NCBI GenBank assembly: GCA_025210235.1
Contig: JAOASG010000011.1
Location: 89,810-153,809 of the forward strand
Direction: 5' to 3'
Length of the DNA stretch: 64,000 bases
From: Vallitalea sp.
Lineage (GTDB): Bacteria; Bacillota; Clostridia; Lachnospirales; Vallitaleaceae
Of the stretch, positions 18,659 through 28,153 are shown one piece after another. The notes beneath the pieces were generated by a model that was not told the DNA's origin, searched no databases, and saw only the letters and a program-made list of their open reading frames with translations. How positions within the stretch are numbered: the stretch's first letter is position 1; each line of letters starts with the position of its first letter. Made by a program: the position numbers and the translations under genes.

Positions 18659-19342
18659 ATGGTAGAAAAATACTTAACTATATATGAAGATAAAGATGCA
18701 GAAATAGTAATTAAAAAATCTAGATTTATAGGTACGATAAAACATGTAGAGACAGAAGATGACGTGAAAATATTTTTAGAAGAAATAAGAAAAAAGCATT
18801 ATAACGCAACTCATAATGTATTTGCATATACTGTAGGATTAGAACAACCATTAGAGCGTTGTAGTGATGACGGAGAACCTAGTGGAACCGCTGGAATGCC
18901 TATATTAGAAGTTATTAGAGGGGAAAATTTACGAAATGTAATAGTTGTAGTTACAAGATATTTTGGAGGAACATTACTTGGAACAGGTGGTCTTGTTAGA
19001 GCATATAGTACAAGCACAAAAGAAGTAATTGAATGTGCTAATATTCAGCAAAATATATTATACTATTTAATTAGTGTTACAGTAGATTATACTTTATCTG
19101 GCAAAATTCAATATGAAATACTACAGGACAGTTATATAATATATGACACTGAATATAAAGATAATGTAGTTTACAACATATTGGTTGAATACGATAAGAA
19201 GGATATATTTGAAAAAAAAATAATAGATATTACAAGTGGAGTAGCTGTAATTAAGAATAAAGGTTTATATTATGGTATACATAATAATGAACAAATAATA
19301 TTAAAGCAAGTAGATGATAAAAAAATTAATAAAAAACAATAG
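18659..19342 (+). CDS. YigZ/IMPACT-family protein
   Basis: 227 residues from the ATG at 18659 (AAGGATGATGAG upstream); an earlier TTG at 18635 is less likely. The N-terminal UPF0029/IMPACT domain shows KKSRFIGTIKHVETEDD, HNVFAYTVG, CSDDGEPSGTAGMP and VVVTRYFGGTLLGTGGLVRAY. The C-terminal third is the DUF1949 domain found in YigZ. In bacteria the family is linked to translation or stress control, but the biochemical role is not settled. Confidence 0.93.
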   Translation: MVEKYLTIYEDKDAEIVIKKSRFIGTIKHVETEDDVKIFLEEIRKKHYNATHNVFAYTVGLEQPLERCSDDGEPSGTAGMPILEVIRGENLRNVIVVVTRYFGGTLLGTGGLVRAYSTSTKEVIECANIQQNILYYLISVTVDYTLSGKIQYEILQDSYIIYDTEYKDNVVYNILVEYDKKDIFEKKIIDITSGVAVIKNKGLYYGIHNNEQIILKQVDDKKINKKQ

Positions 19343-19375
19343 GATTAATCTGGTATAAAATTATGTCTTCAACGT

Positions 19376-19408
19376 ATTGTTAACTTAAATCAACGAAAGG
19401 TTGACAAT
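19376..19408 (+). promoter_or_regulatory. BirA (biotin repressor) operator
   Basis: ATTGTTAAC (19376-19384) and GGTTGACAAT (19399-19408) form an inverted repeat with a 14-bp gap, matching the known Firmicutes BirA site TTGTTAAC-N14/15-GTTAACAA with one change. The right half overlaps the -35 box of the bioY promoter. Confidence 0.8.
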
Positions 19409-19429
19409 TATAAAAAAATACTATATAAT
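19401..19429 (+). promoter_or_regulatory. bioY promoter
   Basis: TTGACA, 17-bp spacer, TATAAT: a perfect sigma-A promoter, overlapped by the BirA operator. A MITE copy separates it from the gene. Confidence 0.8.
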
Positions 19430-19464
19430 ACTCCTTGAAATAAAGTATTTGTAAAATACTATAA

Positions 19465-19570
19465 GCAATTGCAAAGCTAATGATTTTATTTCTTTACATA
19501 CAATATGTAGGTCTTATTAAGGAATTAAACAATTGTATAAACAATCAACTAAATGTAGTTTTGTAATTAC
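19465..19570. mobile_element. MITE-like repeat, copy B
   Basis: The reverse complement of this 106-bp unit aligns with copies A and D, including the terminal repeats (GCAATTGCAAAGCTA and TAGTTTTGTAATTAC) and the internal CATATTGTATGTAAAGAA block. It lies in the bioY leader, downstream of the promoter. Confidence 0.6.
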
Positions 19571-19603
19571 TTAAATGCTTATTTTATACGAGGAGATAAA
19601 ACT

Positions 19604-20167
19604 ATGAAATTACAACTTAGAGAAATGATTTTGATTGGTATTTTTGCAGCGTTAATGGTGGTTGGAGCTATGATAAAAATCCCTACTCCATTTGGAGTTC
19701 ATATAACATTTCAGCTATTTTTTAGTGTTTATGCTGGGTTATTATTAGGGGCAAAAGCTGGATTTTTATCTCAATTAATTTATATTTTATTAGGATTAGT
19801 TGGTTTGCCAGTATTTACTCTTGGTGGAGGAATCCATTATATATTTAATCCAACTTTTGGATATATTATTGGTTTTGCAGTTGCTTCATTAGTAATTGGA
19901 CTTTTAGTTGATAGAAAGACACAAATTAATTTTATTTATTTATTAGGAATATCATCTGTTGGATTTTTAGCAATTTATTTAATTGGTAATGTATATCTGT
20001 ATTTTATAAAAGATTTATATTTAAACAAACCAGCATCTCTTATTGGTATATTTAAATCAATGACTCCTTTTATGATAAAAGATTTTATTTTACTTACAAT
20101 TGCGGCTTATACTTCAACGATTATTATTCCAATATTAAGGAAATCAGGTACGCTAAAAAGAAGTTAA
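19604..20167 (+). CDS. bioY: Biotin transporter BioY (ECF S component)
   Basis: 187 residues, six predicted TM helices. The opening REMILIGIFAALMVVGAMIKIPTPFGVHITFQLFF and GGIHYIFNPTFGYIIGF are the BioY-family pattern. It binds biotin in the membrane and works with the energy-coupling module (EcfA, EcfA', EcfT), which is not in this window. The BirA operator upstream gives independent support for biotin as the substrate. The start follows ACGAGGAGATAAAACT. Confidence 0.95.
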   Translation: MKLQLREMILIGIFAALMVVGAMIKIPTPFGVHITFQLFFSVYAGLLLGAKAGFLSQLIYILLGLVGLPVFTLGGGIHYIFNPTFGYIIGFAVASLVIGLLVDRKTQINFIYLLGISSVGFLAIYLIGNVYLYFIKDLYLNKPASLIGIFKSMTPFMIKDFILLTIAAYTSTIIIPILRKSGTLKRS

Positions 20168-20221
20168 TAAATAACTTCTTGATTATATTATTTGTAGCCC
20201 AACATAGAGATTTTCACCAAA

Positions 20222-20263
20222 AAATTAGACCATTGAAATTATTTCAATGGTCTAATTTTTTTT
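20222..20263 (+). terminator. Terminator after bioY
   Basis: ATTAGACCATTGAAAT pairs perfectly with ATTTCAATGGTCTAAT and is followed by eight T. Confidence 0.9.
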
Positions 20264-20386
20264 AATCAATTAAAGTTAATATTTGCCCTGTTTTTCTTTC
20301 CAAAAAATAATTGATTAAAGTATGTATGTAATGTAAAATAATATAATATATAAACTCAATTAAATTTATAAAAAGAGGTTATAATT

Positions 20387-21406
20387 GTGAAAAACAAATT
20401 ACATACATATTTAAGTAATTATAAAAAAACGTATATTAACTTAGATGAGTTAACAAATCTATTTAATAATAATATAGATTATTTTGTGCTAGCTGAAATT
20501 ATTAAAGAAATAGAAAAAGATGGAGGTATAGAACCTGTTAAAAAATCAGGATATAATAATAGGGCAATACCCCTTTCCTATAAATATAGAGTTAATAAGC
20601 AATTTTTTAGACAAAATTTTTATAATAAATTACATAAGAAGCAATACGAAATTAATTCAAGAATAAGCTTAGAAGATTATTATTCATTGAATGAGGCTAC
20701 TTATGATAAGGATGAGACTTATATTGATTTAATAAGTAAGTATCTAGATAATAATTCTAATAAAAGAGCCCCAAAGTATATTCCAGAATTATCTTTTGAA
20801 ATAGTTGGAGATGAAAAATGGATACAAGAAAAAGGTGGAGAGACAGTACTAAAAAGATTACATATATGGAATGAATTATTATTTAATGAACGAATAGAAC
20901 CTCTTTCTTTTGCAATTAATGCAAATAAACTTAGTCAAGAAAAACATTATCATCTTATTATTGAAAATAAAACACCATTCTTATATTTAATTAATCATAT
21001 AAATAAATCAAAATATACTACTATTATATATGGTAAAGGATGGCAAATTATATCCAATATTCATTTATTATTAAAACAGATAAATTGTAGTGGACAACAT
21101 ATTTATGAGTATTTTGGAGATTTGGATCACGAAGGTCTTAGTATATTTTATAGTTTATCTAATAAAATTGAAGTTAAGCCAGCAATACATTTTTATGAAG
21201 AAATGATGAAGTATAAAAGTGTTAATGGTAAATATAATCAAAGAATAAATGAAGATGCAGTTGATAAATTTACTACTTACTTTACTGAAGAACAACAAAA
21301 TTTTATAATGAAAATATTAAGGAAAAAAACATATTATCCTCAAGAAATTCTTAATGAGAATATAATGAGCAAAATACTAAAGGATGATTTAAGTGATAGA
21401 TTATAA
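20387..21406 (+). CDS. jetD: Wadjet anti-plasmid protein JetD (Toprim nuclease subunit)
   Basis: 339 residues. A DUF3322/DUF2220-type protein related to topoisomerase VI A subunit. The C-terminal Toprim fold is seen as IIENKTPFLYLI (metal-binding Glu) and YEYFGDLDHEGLSIFYSL (DxD). In the Wadjet system JetD cleaves circular DNA that the JetABC SMC motor has extruded. The start is GTG with AAAGAGGT upstream. It overlaps jetA by 14 bp and is the first gene of the operon. In type I systems jetD is last, so the order here is D-A-B-C. Confidence 0.9.
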   Translation: MKNKLHTYLSNYKKTYINLDELTNLFNNNIDYFVLAEIIKEIEKDGGIEPVKKSGYNNRAIPLSYKYRVNKQFFRQNFYNKLHKKQYEINSRISLEDYYSLNEATYDKDETYIDLISKYLDNNSNKRAPKYIPELSFEIVGDEKWIQEKGGETVLKRLHIWNELLFNERIEPLSFAINANKLSQEKHYHLIIENKTPFLYLINHINKSKYTTIIYGKGWQIISNIHLLLKQINCSGQHIYEYFGDLDHEGLSIFYSLSNKIEVKPAIHFYEEMMKYKSVNGKYNQRINEDAVDKFTTYFTEEQQNFIMKILRKKTYYPQEILNENIMSKILKDDLSDRL

Positions 21407-22874
21407 TAATGTAACAAAAGGGTACAAAGATAGAATAGAGCGAGTAGCATTATTTGATTCTTTATATAAACTTGAAAAAAAACAAACTAAAGATAATAGT
21501 GGTAAATCTATAGATTTCTTTGGATTAGGGTTATTAACTCTAATGTTCTTTTTTGAAAATATGCTTTTAAGAAATAAGAAGACAGGAGTAACGGAACTTG
21601 CTGTTTTTCTACAGGAAATAACACATAACGCAATAGATTTAGAACAACAGGGTTTTATAGATATTAGTAAAAGTATTATAGAGGTATTTCGCCCTTCATC
21701 AGGAAAAAGAAATAGAAGAGAATTTTATAATTATGAAAAAAGAAAAATAGATTATGTAGATTACTCAATATTAAAAGCTGATTCTTGGGATAGTAAACGT
21801 AATATACAGTATTATATATTAGACGAACAAGGACTTGAATTAATATTTGCTACTAAAGAATATTATAGTGAATTCCAAATATCTATTAGCCAATTATTGT
21901 TAAGAAAACAATTAGAAAAAGGCGAATTTTCAGGAGCATTAAGACAAATAGATGAAATGAGAATTAGCGTTAACACAATAAAAGATAAGATTCATAATAT
22001 AAAACATGATATTCAAAGAAATATTATTTCTGACGAGACATATGAGAGATATAAAGAGCTAATTCAAGATATAAATAGAAGACTTACAAGAGAACATGAA
22101 GAATTTGAAGAACTGATGGAGTTTATTAGAGAAACAAAAATCAGATTAGATGAGAATACACAGCATACAAAAAAAGAAAAAGAAGCACTTGCTATGGTTA
22201 TAAAGATTGATAATGAACTTGGAAAAGTTCATTATTTACATGCAAATCTGTTAGAAGAAAGTATTGAACTGAAAACAACAGCTCTTGATAGTGCTACAGA
22301 ATCACTTTATTTCGTTGGATTAACTTCATTTAACTTTGATCAAGAAATTACTAGAAAATATATGCATACACCATTACCATTTGAAAGTAGTAAGTTATTT
22401 GCTAACCCATTTCTGAAGTTAAAAAATAATTATACATGGTCTGTATTAACAGTATTTGAAAAACAAAAGATTCAAAAAGGCGAAGAGCAGACAAGAAAAA
22501 TTGATTTTATTGATATTGATAACACAAAAGAATTAAGTGAAGAATTAAAGCAACAACAAAGATTATTTTTATATATTATAGATCAATTATTAGTGTTGAT
22601 AAAAGACAAAAATACTTTTTCGTTAAAAGAGCTTATTAAAGAAAATGAACATTCTCTATTTAGCACAAGAGAGTTTTATGATTTTTTTATTATATTACAT
22701 CAATTATCACCATTGAATATTAAAGAAATAGTACAAAGTAAAGATCATGTTTTTTCTTTAGGTTTTGAAAAAATGGTTGATAATTATAATGAAATAGTAG
22801 CTGTGGAATTAGCAGATGAAATAACTTTTGATGGAAACTATTATGTTAAAAATATGGAAATTACATTAAAATAA
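21393..22874 (+). CDS. jetA: Wadjet protein JetA (kleisin-like subunit, DUF5716 type)
   Basis: 493 residues. The starting GTG overlaps the jetD end and is preceded by AAGGATGATT. The N-terminal part (about 1-170) looks like a winged-helix region, the middle (about 180-290) is a helical/coiled-coil segment, and the C-terminus is mixed. I recognise it as the JetA-like DUF5716 family by its position and by stretches such as YSEFQISISQLLLRKQLEKG. JetA bridges the two JetC heads in the MukBEF-like complex. Function is inferred from the conserved operon. Confidence 0.85.
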   Translation: MIDYNNVTKGYKDRIERVALFDSLYKLEKKQTKDNSGKSIDFFGLGLLTLMFFFENMLLRNKKTGVTELAVFLQEITHNAIDLEQQGFIDISKSIIEVFRPSSGKRNRREFYNYEKRKIDYVDYSILKADSWDSKRNIQYYILDEQGLELIFATKEYYSEFQISISQLLLRKQLEKGEFSGALRQIDEMRISVNTIKDKIHNIKHDIQRNIISDETYERYKELIQDINRRLTREHEEFEELMEFIRETKIRLDENTQHTKKEKEALAMVIKIDNELGKVHYLHANLLEESIELKTTALDSATESLYFVGLTSFNFDQEITRKYMHTPLPFESSKLFANPFLKLKNNYTWSVLTVFEKQKIQKGEEQTRKIDFIDIDNTKELSEELKQQQRLFLYIIDQLLVLIKDKNTFSLKELIKENEHSLFSTREFYDFFIILHQLSPLNIKEIVQSKDHVFSLGFEKMVDNYNEIVAVELADEITFDGNYYVKNMEITLK

Positions 22875-22949
22875 AGAGTTTTAATATTATAGAAAAAAAT
22901 AATTTTAAAAGTTTTACACTTAATGCTAAAAGTTTGGAGGCTATAAAAT

Positions 22950-23675
22950 ATGATTAATCAAGAACTTGTTATGGAAGCATTTAGGATTTTTTCAAAGCTA
23001 AATGCTTACGGAGAAGTTTTAAGAGATGAAGGAAATAAATTTTTTTCAGATGAAACTGTAAGAGGGTTAATTATGGAATTTGCGGAAGAAGTCGATTGTA
23101 CTATTATTACTGCAGGAGATTATATTTATTTAGTTCCACTAACAAAGAACTCAATTTATCATATGACAAATAGTGATATTAAAAGAAAATATTTTCCTAA
23201 TAAGGCTGTAAATATGGACATTTATCTTATGTATGTAGCAATTATTATTTTTATAGGAGAATTTTACGATAGCTATCAATCTACTAACCCAACCAGAGAC
23301 TTTATTTCGGTAAATGATTGGTTACAAAGTATGAATACAAGAATGGAAGCTTTAAATCAAATTGATAAGGAATCATTAGAAAGTCTTGAACAAGATTACG
23401 AATATAATTGGATTGGAATATTAAAAAAATGGGAAGCTATGGATAATATCAAAGAAGGAGTTCGTAAACAAACAGCGAAAACAGCAAGCCGAATGGGTTT
23501 TATGAATATTGTGAAGAATTTCATGATAGATCAAAAGCTAATTAATGAAATTGGATTAAATGAGTTAGAACTAACCGAAAAAACAAAAGGTATTGTTGGA
23601 AGATATTTTATGGAATATGAACATAATAGGGGTATTTTAGAAGTTATATATGAATTGGAAAACCAGGAGGGATAG
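22950..23675 (+). CDS. jetB: Wadjet protein JetB (MukE-like subunit, DUF6063 type)
   Basis: 241 residues. The ATG follows TTTGGAGGCTATAAA, 75 bp after jetA and 3 bp before jetC. Mixed alpha/beta with winged-helix features; the family (DUF6063 as I recall) occurs with JetA and JetC. It corresponds to the KITE/MukE subunit of the JetABC complex. Little can be read from motifs, so the assignment rests mainly on context. Confidence 0.82.
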   Translation: MINQELVMEAFRIFSKLNAYGEVLRDEGNKFFSDETVRGLIMEFAEEVDCTIITAGDYIYLVPLTKNSIYHMTNSDIKRKYFPNKAVNMDIYLMYVAIIIFIGEFYDSYQSTNPTRDFISVNDWLQSMNTRMEALNQIDKESLESLEQDYEYNWIGILKKWEAMDNIKEGVRKQTAKTASRMGFMNIVKNFMIDQKLINEIGLNELELTEKTKGIVGRYFMEYEHNRGILEVIYELENQEG

Positions 23676-23678
23676 TAG

Positions 23679-26600
23679 ATGCCAACTATTTCAAAAATAA
23701 GATTTACTAATGTAATATATGAAAACGGTGCTAAGAGATATAATGATACATTATTTGAATTTGATGGACAAAATGGTGCTTTTCTTCTAGAAAATGGTGG
23801 AGGAAAGACGGTATTCATTCAGACAGCATTGCAAGCTATAATTCCACATATTGATATGGCAAATAGAAAGATTAAAGATACATTATCTCTAGAAAGTGGA
23901 CCTGCTCATATTGCAATTGAATGGATTATTAATGAGTCACCTAGAAGATATGTTGTTTCTGCTACTAGCCTTTTTATAGAAAAAAATATGTTAGGCTCAT
24001 TAAAATTTGTTCATGAATATAACCCAGGAGATGACAATAGTATTGAAAATATCCCTTTTTCAATTAAAAAAGATAATGGTAAGAAAAGAGCTGCGAGTAA
24101 AGGAGAAATATCTGAGTATTATCATCGCATGAATAAAAATTATTTCAATGCAAAGGTGCTTAATAGTATTTCTGAATATGGGGATTATTTAGAAGAAAAT
24201 TATAAAATAATACCATCTGAATGGCGTAAAATAGCTACTATTAATAGTGGTGAAGGAAATGTTGATGAATTTTTTAATCAATGTAAAACAACTACAGCAT
24301 TATTAAACAATTTATTAATACCTGTTGTAGAAGAAGCTATTGAAGGAGATCAAACAAAAGGATTCGTAGATACTTTTGAAAAGCAACGGGAGCATTTTAA
24401 GAAAAATAAATTACTTCAAGAAAAAATAATTCAATGCCAAAATGTAAAAGAGCAAGTTGATAATTATGTTTTAGAATATAAGGATTATGATAATTGTCTA
24501 AAAGCATATGAGCAACAAAAAGTTAGAGGAAAAGCATTATATAATTATTTGCAGACGTTGTTAGTTGATAATGACAATAAACAAAAAGAAAATATATATC
24601 AAAAAGAGCAATTAATTACCCAAAAGGATAATTATAGACAAAAAGAATTGTCTTATAATATATTAGCAATTACTGAAAAACTAAGAGATGAATCAAATAT
24701 ACTAGGAATTGAAGAAAAAAAATCAAAGCAATGGAATGAGAGATTAGATGAATTAAAATCAAGAAAGCAAAATATTGAATGGACAAAGTTGCAAGAAAAA
24801 ATAAAACTAAATGAAGATAATATTAATCTATATAAGAAACAATTAGAAGAGTACGAAAAAGATATTAGTATAATGGAATTAGAAGAACAACTTGAAGAAA
24901 ATAATTGTAATCTAAAAGGTTATTTTAATAATGAACTACGATTAATAGAAAAAGCAAAACAAGATATTAATGTTCAATGTGAAAGATATAAATTGGAATT
25001 AAAAGAAATAAAACACAGTAAGGATAGTATAGCTTCTAAAGAAGAGATATTAATTAAAGAAACTCATAAATTAGAAACTCATATAGAAATATTGCAAAAA
25101 GATATGGATAAAATTTATGGAGAGATATTTGGACAATATGAACAAGACAATGTCAATTTAATAATAGGGGATTGGAAGACAAGGCTTGCTACTCTAGAAA
25201 AACAAAAAATGGAGATTGTGCATAATAAAAAAGAACTAGCTGATAAAATAGATGCCCAAATACAAGAAAAAGAAAAAATTGGTGAAGACTATTATATTAA
25301 ACAATTAAAGTTACAAGAAAAACAAGGAATATTAAATAGACAGAAGGAAGCTTTGGATAATTTATATATAGAACTTAATCAACGGGGTCAGTTTGTAAAT
25401 ACTCATTCAAGTATATATTCGAAAGAGCAAAGTATTATTCAGCGATTAACTGAAAAAGAACAACATTTAAATGATGTTAAAGAAAAAGCTTTATTAAAAG
25501 AAAGAATTAGTAAGAGATTACAAGATTTATATGAGGATATGAATGTATTTTGCGCAGAGCCTATTATGGAAAAAATAGTTGCTAGCATGAGAAATAAAGT
25601 TAATTATATTACATTAGGTAGTGAGTATTTAAATTCAATTATTAATGAAGGTAATTTTACAAGAGATATTTTGTATAATAAATATCCTTACTGGGCAATT
25701 ACAATAATAACTACTGCTAAAGATAAAGCAATAGTTGAAAAAAGAGTAGAATCTATTAAGAAGGATTTGATGTATCCTATAGTTGTTATAACTATGGATG
25801 ATATGAAAAAATTAATTGATGAAGAATATAACTATAATCTAATTGGTGAATGTAAACCTATATTTCCAAGTGGATGGTTAGATAATTTATCTAATAAAGA
25901 ATTCTATAAGTGGAAAGATATAAATAAAGAGTTGGCTAAAGAATCAGAAGAAACAAGGAAAAAAGCTGAAAGTGAATATATAGATTGTACAAGATTACTT
26001 GAAAAAGTTATTAGCTTTTTTAATCAATATCCTTATGAAGAAAATACTATTTTACTAAACGAAATAACACATATCCAGCAAAGATTAGTAGACATAAAAG
26101 AAAAACAAGAATTTTTAGATGTTGAGATTAGTAACAATAAACAAGAGAATCAATCATTAATGAATAAATATGAAGAATGTATTGATGAAATACATTTAAT
26201 AGAAGATAGAGTAATAAAAGGAATGGAATACAATAATAAAAACAATGAGAAAACTACAAAATCAAAAAATCTTGTGTTAAAAAGAAAATCACTAGATAAA
26301 ATTATAAATGAGAAGAATCTACTACAAATAGAATCTGATAGATTACAAGATATTATTGTTGATAATGAAGATAATATAAGGAAATTAGATAGTAAGAGAT
26401 TTATGATATTAGATAATGAAGTATATAAAGAAGTTAAGAATAGTAATGTAATTTATTCAAAGAGTTCATTAGATTTCTTAGTGGAGATTCGTAAAACTAT
26501 TAAGGACAAACTACGTGGTATAAATACGGATAGAAGTATGATTCAAGATTATTTAAATAGAGAAGAAAAGGAACTTCAACAAAATAAAAAGAGTGAAAAA

Positions 26601-28103
26601 AATAAGAAAAAAGAGGCTGAATTTTCCTTAGAGATTATTGATTCATATTATGAAGGTGAAATTAGTGATCTTATTGATAAAATAAGAGAAGTTAATGAAG
26701 AAGTAAAAATAATAGATAATAAGATAAAACAAATAATTAGTAATTGTGATAAATTTAAGTGGGAAAAAGGAAAATTGGAAAAAGACTTATTTGATAAATA
26801 CAAAGAAATTATTGAATTTGATATGGATATTCAAGATATACCAGATATGTTAAATGAAGAAAAGGATAGGCTAAATAAAATAGAACAATCATTATTAAAA
26901 GAATACGAAAATATTATTAAAAGAAAACAACAGTTAGATGTAATTAATAATAAATTTGAAGTCGAAAATGCTAAGCACAATATTTTGCATGAAAATATTA
27001 AAATTACAGTTCTAGAAGAACAAGTACTATTAGATTTTAACTATCAAATGGATAAAAAAATGAAAGATTTGTGTAAAGAATTAGAGATATTAAAAGAAAA
27101 TAGTATTATAAAATATAGTGGGGTTGAACAATCAAAAGAATCTTTTATTGAGTATTGTAAAACTTATATATCAGATTATCGGCTTAAAGATATGGCTATA
27201 ATGGGTATTAAAAATAAAGATAGTTATAAGGATTTAATAGAATATCAAGAAAGAATGAATAAAACAATAGCTAAAATAATTAAAGTAGCTGAAGATGATA
27301 GAAGAGAAAGTGACAACGAACTTCAAACTTTTCTAACTCATGTACATGGATATTTAAAGAATGTAGCTACAGAACTTGATGTTATTCAACGTAAAACAAG
27401 TATAAAAGTTGATGGACAAACTAAACAAGTATTTATCTTTAATATTCCTGAATGGGAAGATGCAGAAGGAAAAGAAGAATTGCGAAAATATATTGATAAT
27501 ATTATAGAAGAATTTGATGAAGAAAGCGAAAAAAATAATGTTGATAAGGTTTCTATACGTCATCTAATTGAAAAAAGATTAAGTATAAAGAATCTGTTGC
27601 AAGTTGTTATGAAAGATAAAGCAATTAAAGTAAAATGTCGTAAGGTGACAAATGATATGAAAATTAATAAGGCAGCTATGTCTTGGGAAAATTCTAATAA
27701 ATGGTCAGGTGGAGAAAAATGGAGTAAAAACATGACATTATTTTTAGGTATACTTAATTATCTAGCCGAAAAGAAACAACATCTTAGTGCAAGTCAAAAA
27801 AGAAATCGTACAGTAATATTAGATAATCCTTTTGGAAAAGCATCTAGTAAACATGTCCTAGAGCCTGTGTTTTTTATTGCAGAAAAATTAGGTTTTCAGA
27901 TAATAGCATTAACAGCTCATGCTCAAGGTAAATTTATATCCGATTATTTTCCAGTAGTATATAGCTGTAGACTAAGAAATGCTGTTGGGGGAGATAAACA
28001 AGTTATGACTAATGAACGTCATGTTAATATGGCTTATTTAAAGGAAAAATCTCCTTTATCAGCATATAAATTACAAGAAGTTGAACAGCTAGAGTTGATA
28101 TAA
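23679..28103 (+). CDS. jetC: Wadjet SMC-like ATPase JetC
   Basis: 1474 residues. An SMC/MukB-type ATPase: Walker A near residue 40 (LLENGGGKTVFIQTAL), long coiled-coil arms (about 240-1250, Glu/Lys/Gln rich) with a globular hinge-like interruption near 610-720, the ABC signature KWSGGEKWSKNM near 1341, and Walker B TVILDNPFGKAS near 1377. The DNPFG form without the usual Glu pair is typical of the MukB/JetC branch. It is the loop-extruding motor that recognises small circular DNA. The frame is intact over the whole length. A terminator follows at 28115. Confidence 0.93.
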   Translation: MPTISKIRFTNVIYENGAKRYNDTLFEFDGQNGAFLLENGGGKTVFIQTALQAIIPHIDMANRKIKDTLSLESGPAHIAIEWIINESPRRYVVSATSLFIEKNMLGSLKFVHEYNPGDDNSIENIPFSIKKDNGKKRAASKGEISEYYHRMNKNYFNAKVLNSISEYGDYLEENYKIIPSEWRKIATINSGEGNVDEFFNQCKTTTALLNNLLIPVVEEAIEGDQTKGFVDTFEKQREHFKKNKLLQEKIIQCQNVKEQVDNYVLEYKDYDNCLKAYEQQKVRGKALYNYLQTLLVDNDNKQKENIYQKEQLITQKDNYRQKELSYNILAITEKLRDESNILGIEEKKSKQWNERLDELKSRKQNIEWTKLQEKIKLNEDNINLYKKQLEEYEKDISIMELEEQLEENNCNLKGYFNNELRLIEKAKQDINVQCERYKLELKEIKHSKDSIASKEEILIKETHKLETHIEILQKDMDKIYGEIFGQYEQDNVNLIIGDWKTRLATLEKQKMEIVHNKKELADKIDAQIQEKEKIGEDYYIKQLKLQEKQGILNRQKEALDNLYIELNQRGQFVNTHSSIYSKEQSIIQRLTEKEQHLNDVKEKALLKERISKRLQDLYEDMNVFCAEPIMEKIVASMRNKVNYITLGSEYLNSIINEGNFTRDILYNKYPYWAITIITTAKDKAIVEKRVESIKKDLMYPIVVITMDDMKKLIDEEYNYNLIGECKPIFPSGWLDNLSNKEFYKWKDINKELAKESEETRKKAESEYIDCTRLLEKVISFFNQYPYEENTILLNEITHIQQRLVDIKEKQEFLDVEISNNKQENQSLMNKYEECIDEIHLIEDRVIKGMEYNNKNNEKTTKSKNLVLKRKSLDKIINEKNLLQIESDRLQDIIVDNEDNIRKLDSKRFMILDNEVYKEVKNSNVIYSKSSLDFLVEIRKTIKDKLRGINTDRSMIQDYLNREEKELQQNKKSEKNKKKEAEFSLEIIDSYYEGEISDLIDKIREVNEEVKIIDNKIKQIISNCDKFKWEKGKLEKDLFDKYKEIIEFDMDIQDIPDMLNEEKDRLNKIEQSLLKEYENIIKRKQQLDVINNKFEVENAKHNILHENIKITVLEEQVLLDFNYQMDKKMKDLCKELEILKENSIIKYSGVEQSKESFIEYCKTYISDYRLKDMAIMGIKNKDSYKDLIEYQERMNKTIAKIIKVAEDDRRESDNELQTFLTHVHGYLKNVATELDVIQRKTSIKVDGQTKQVFIFNIPEWEDAEGKEELRKYIDNIIEEFDEESEKNNVDKVSIRHLIEKRLSIKNLLQVVMKDKAIKVKCRKVTNDMKINKAAMSWENSNKWSGGEKWSKNMTLFLGILNYLAEKKQHLSASQKRNRTVILDNPFGKASSKHVLEPVFFIAEKLGFQIIALTAHAQGKFISDYFPVVYSCRLRNAVGGDKQVMTNERHVNMAYLKEKSPLSAYKLQEVEQLELI

Positions 28104-28114
28104 TATATAAAGAA

Positions 28115-28150
28115 GGGGCTGTTGGTTAATACATTAACAGCCTCTTATTT
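28115..28150 (+). terminator. Terminator between convergent jetC and the CmpB-type gene
   Basis: GGGGCTGTT pairs with AACAGCCTC (one wobble) around a 12-nt loop, followed by a T-rich tract. Confidence 0.8.
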
Positions 28151-28153
28151 TAC

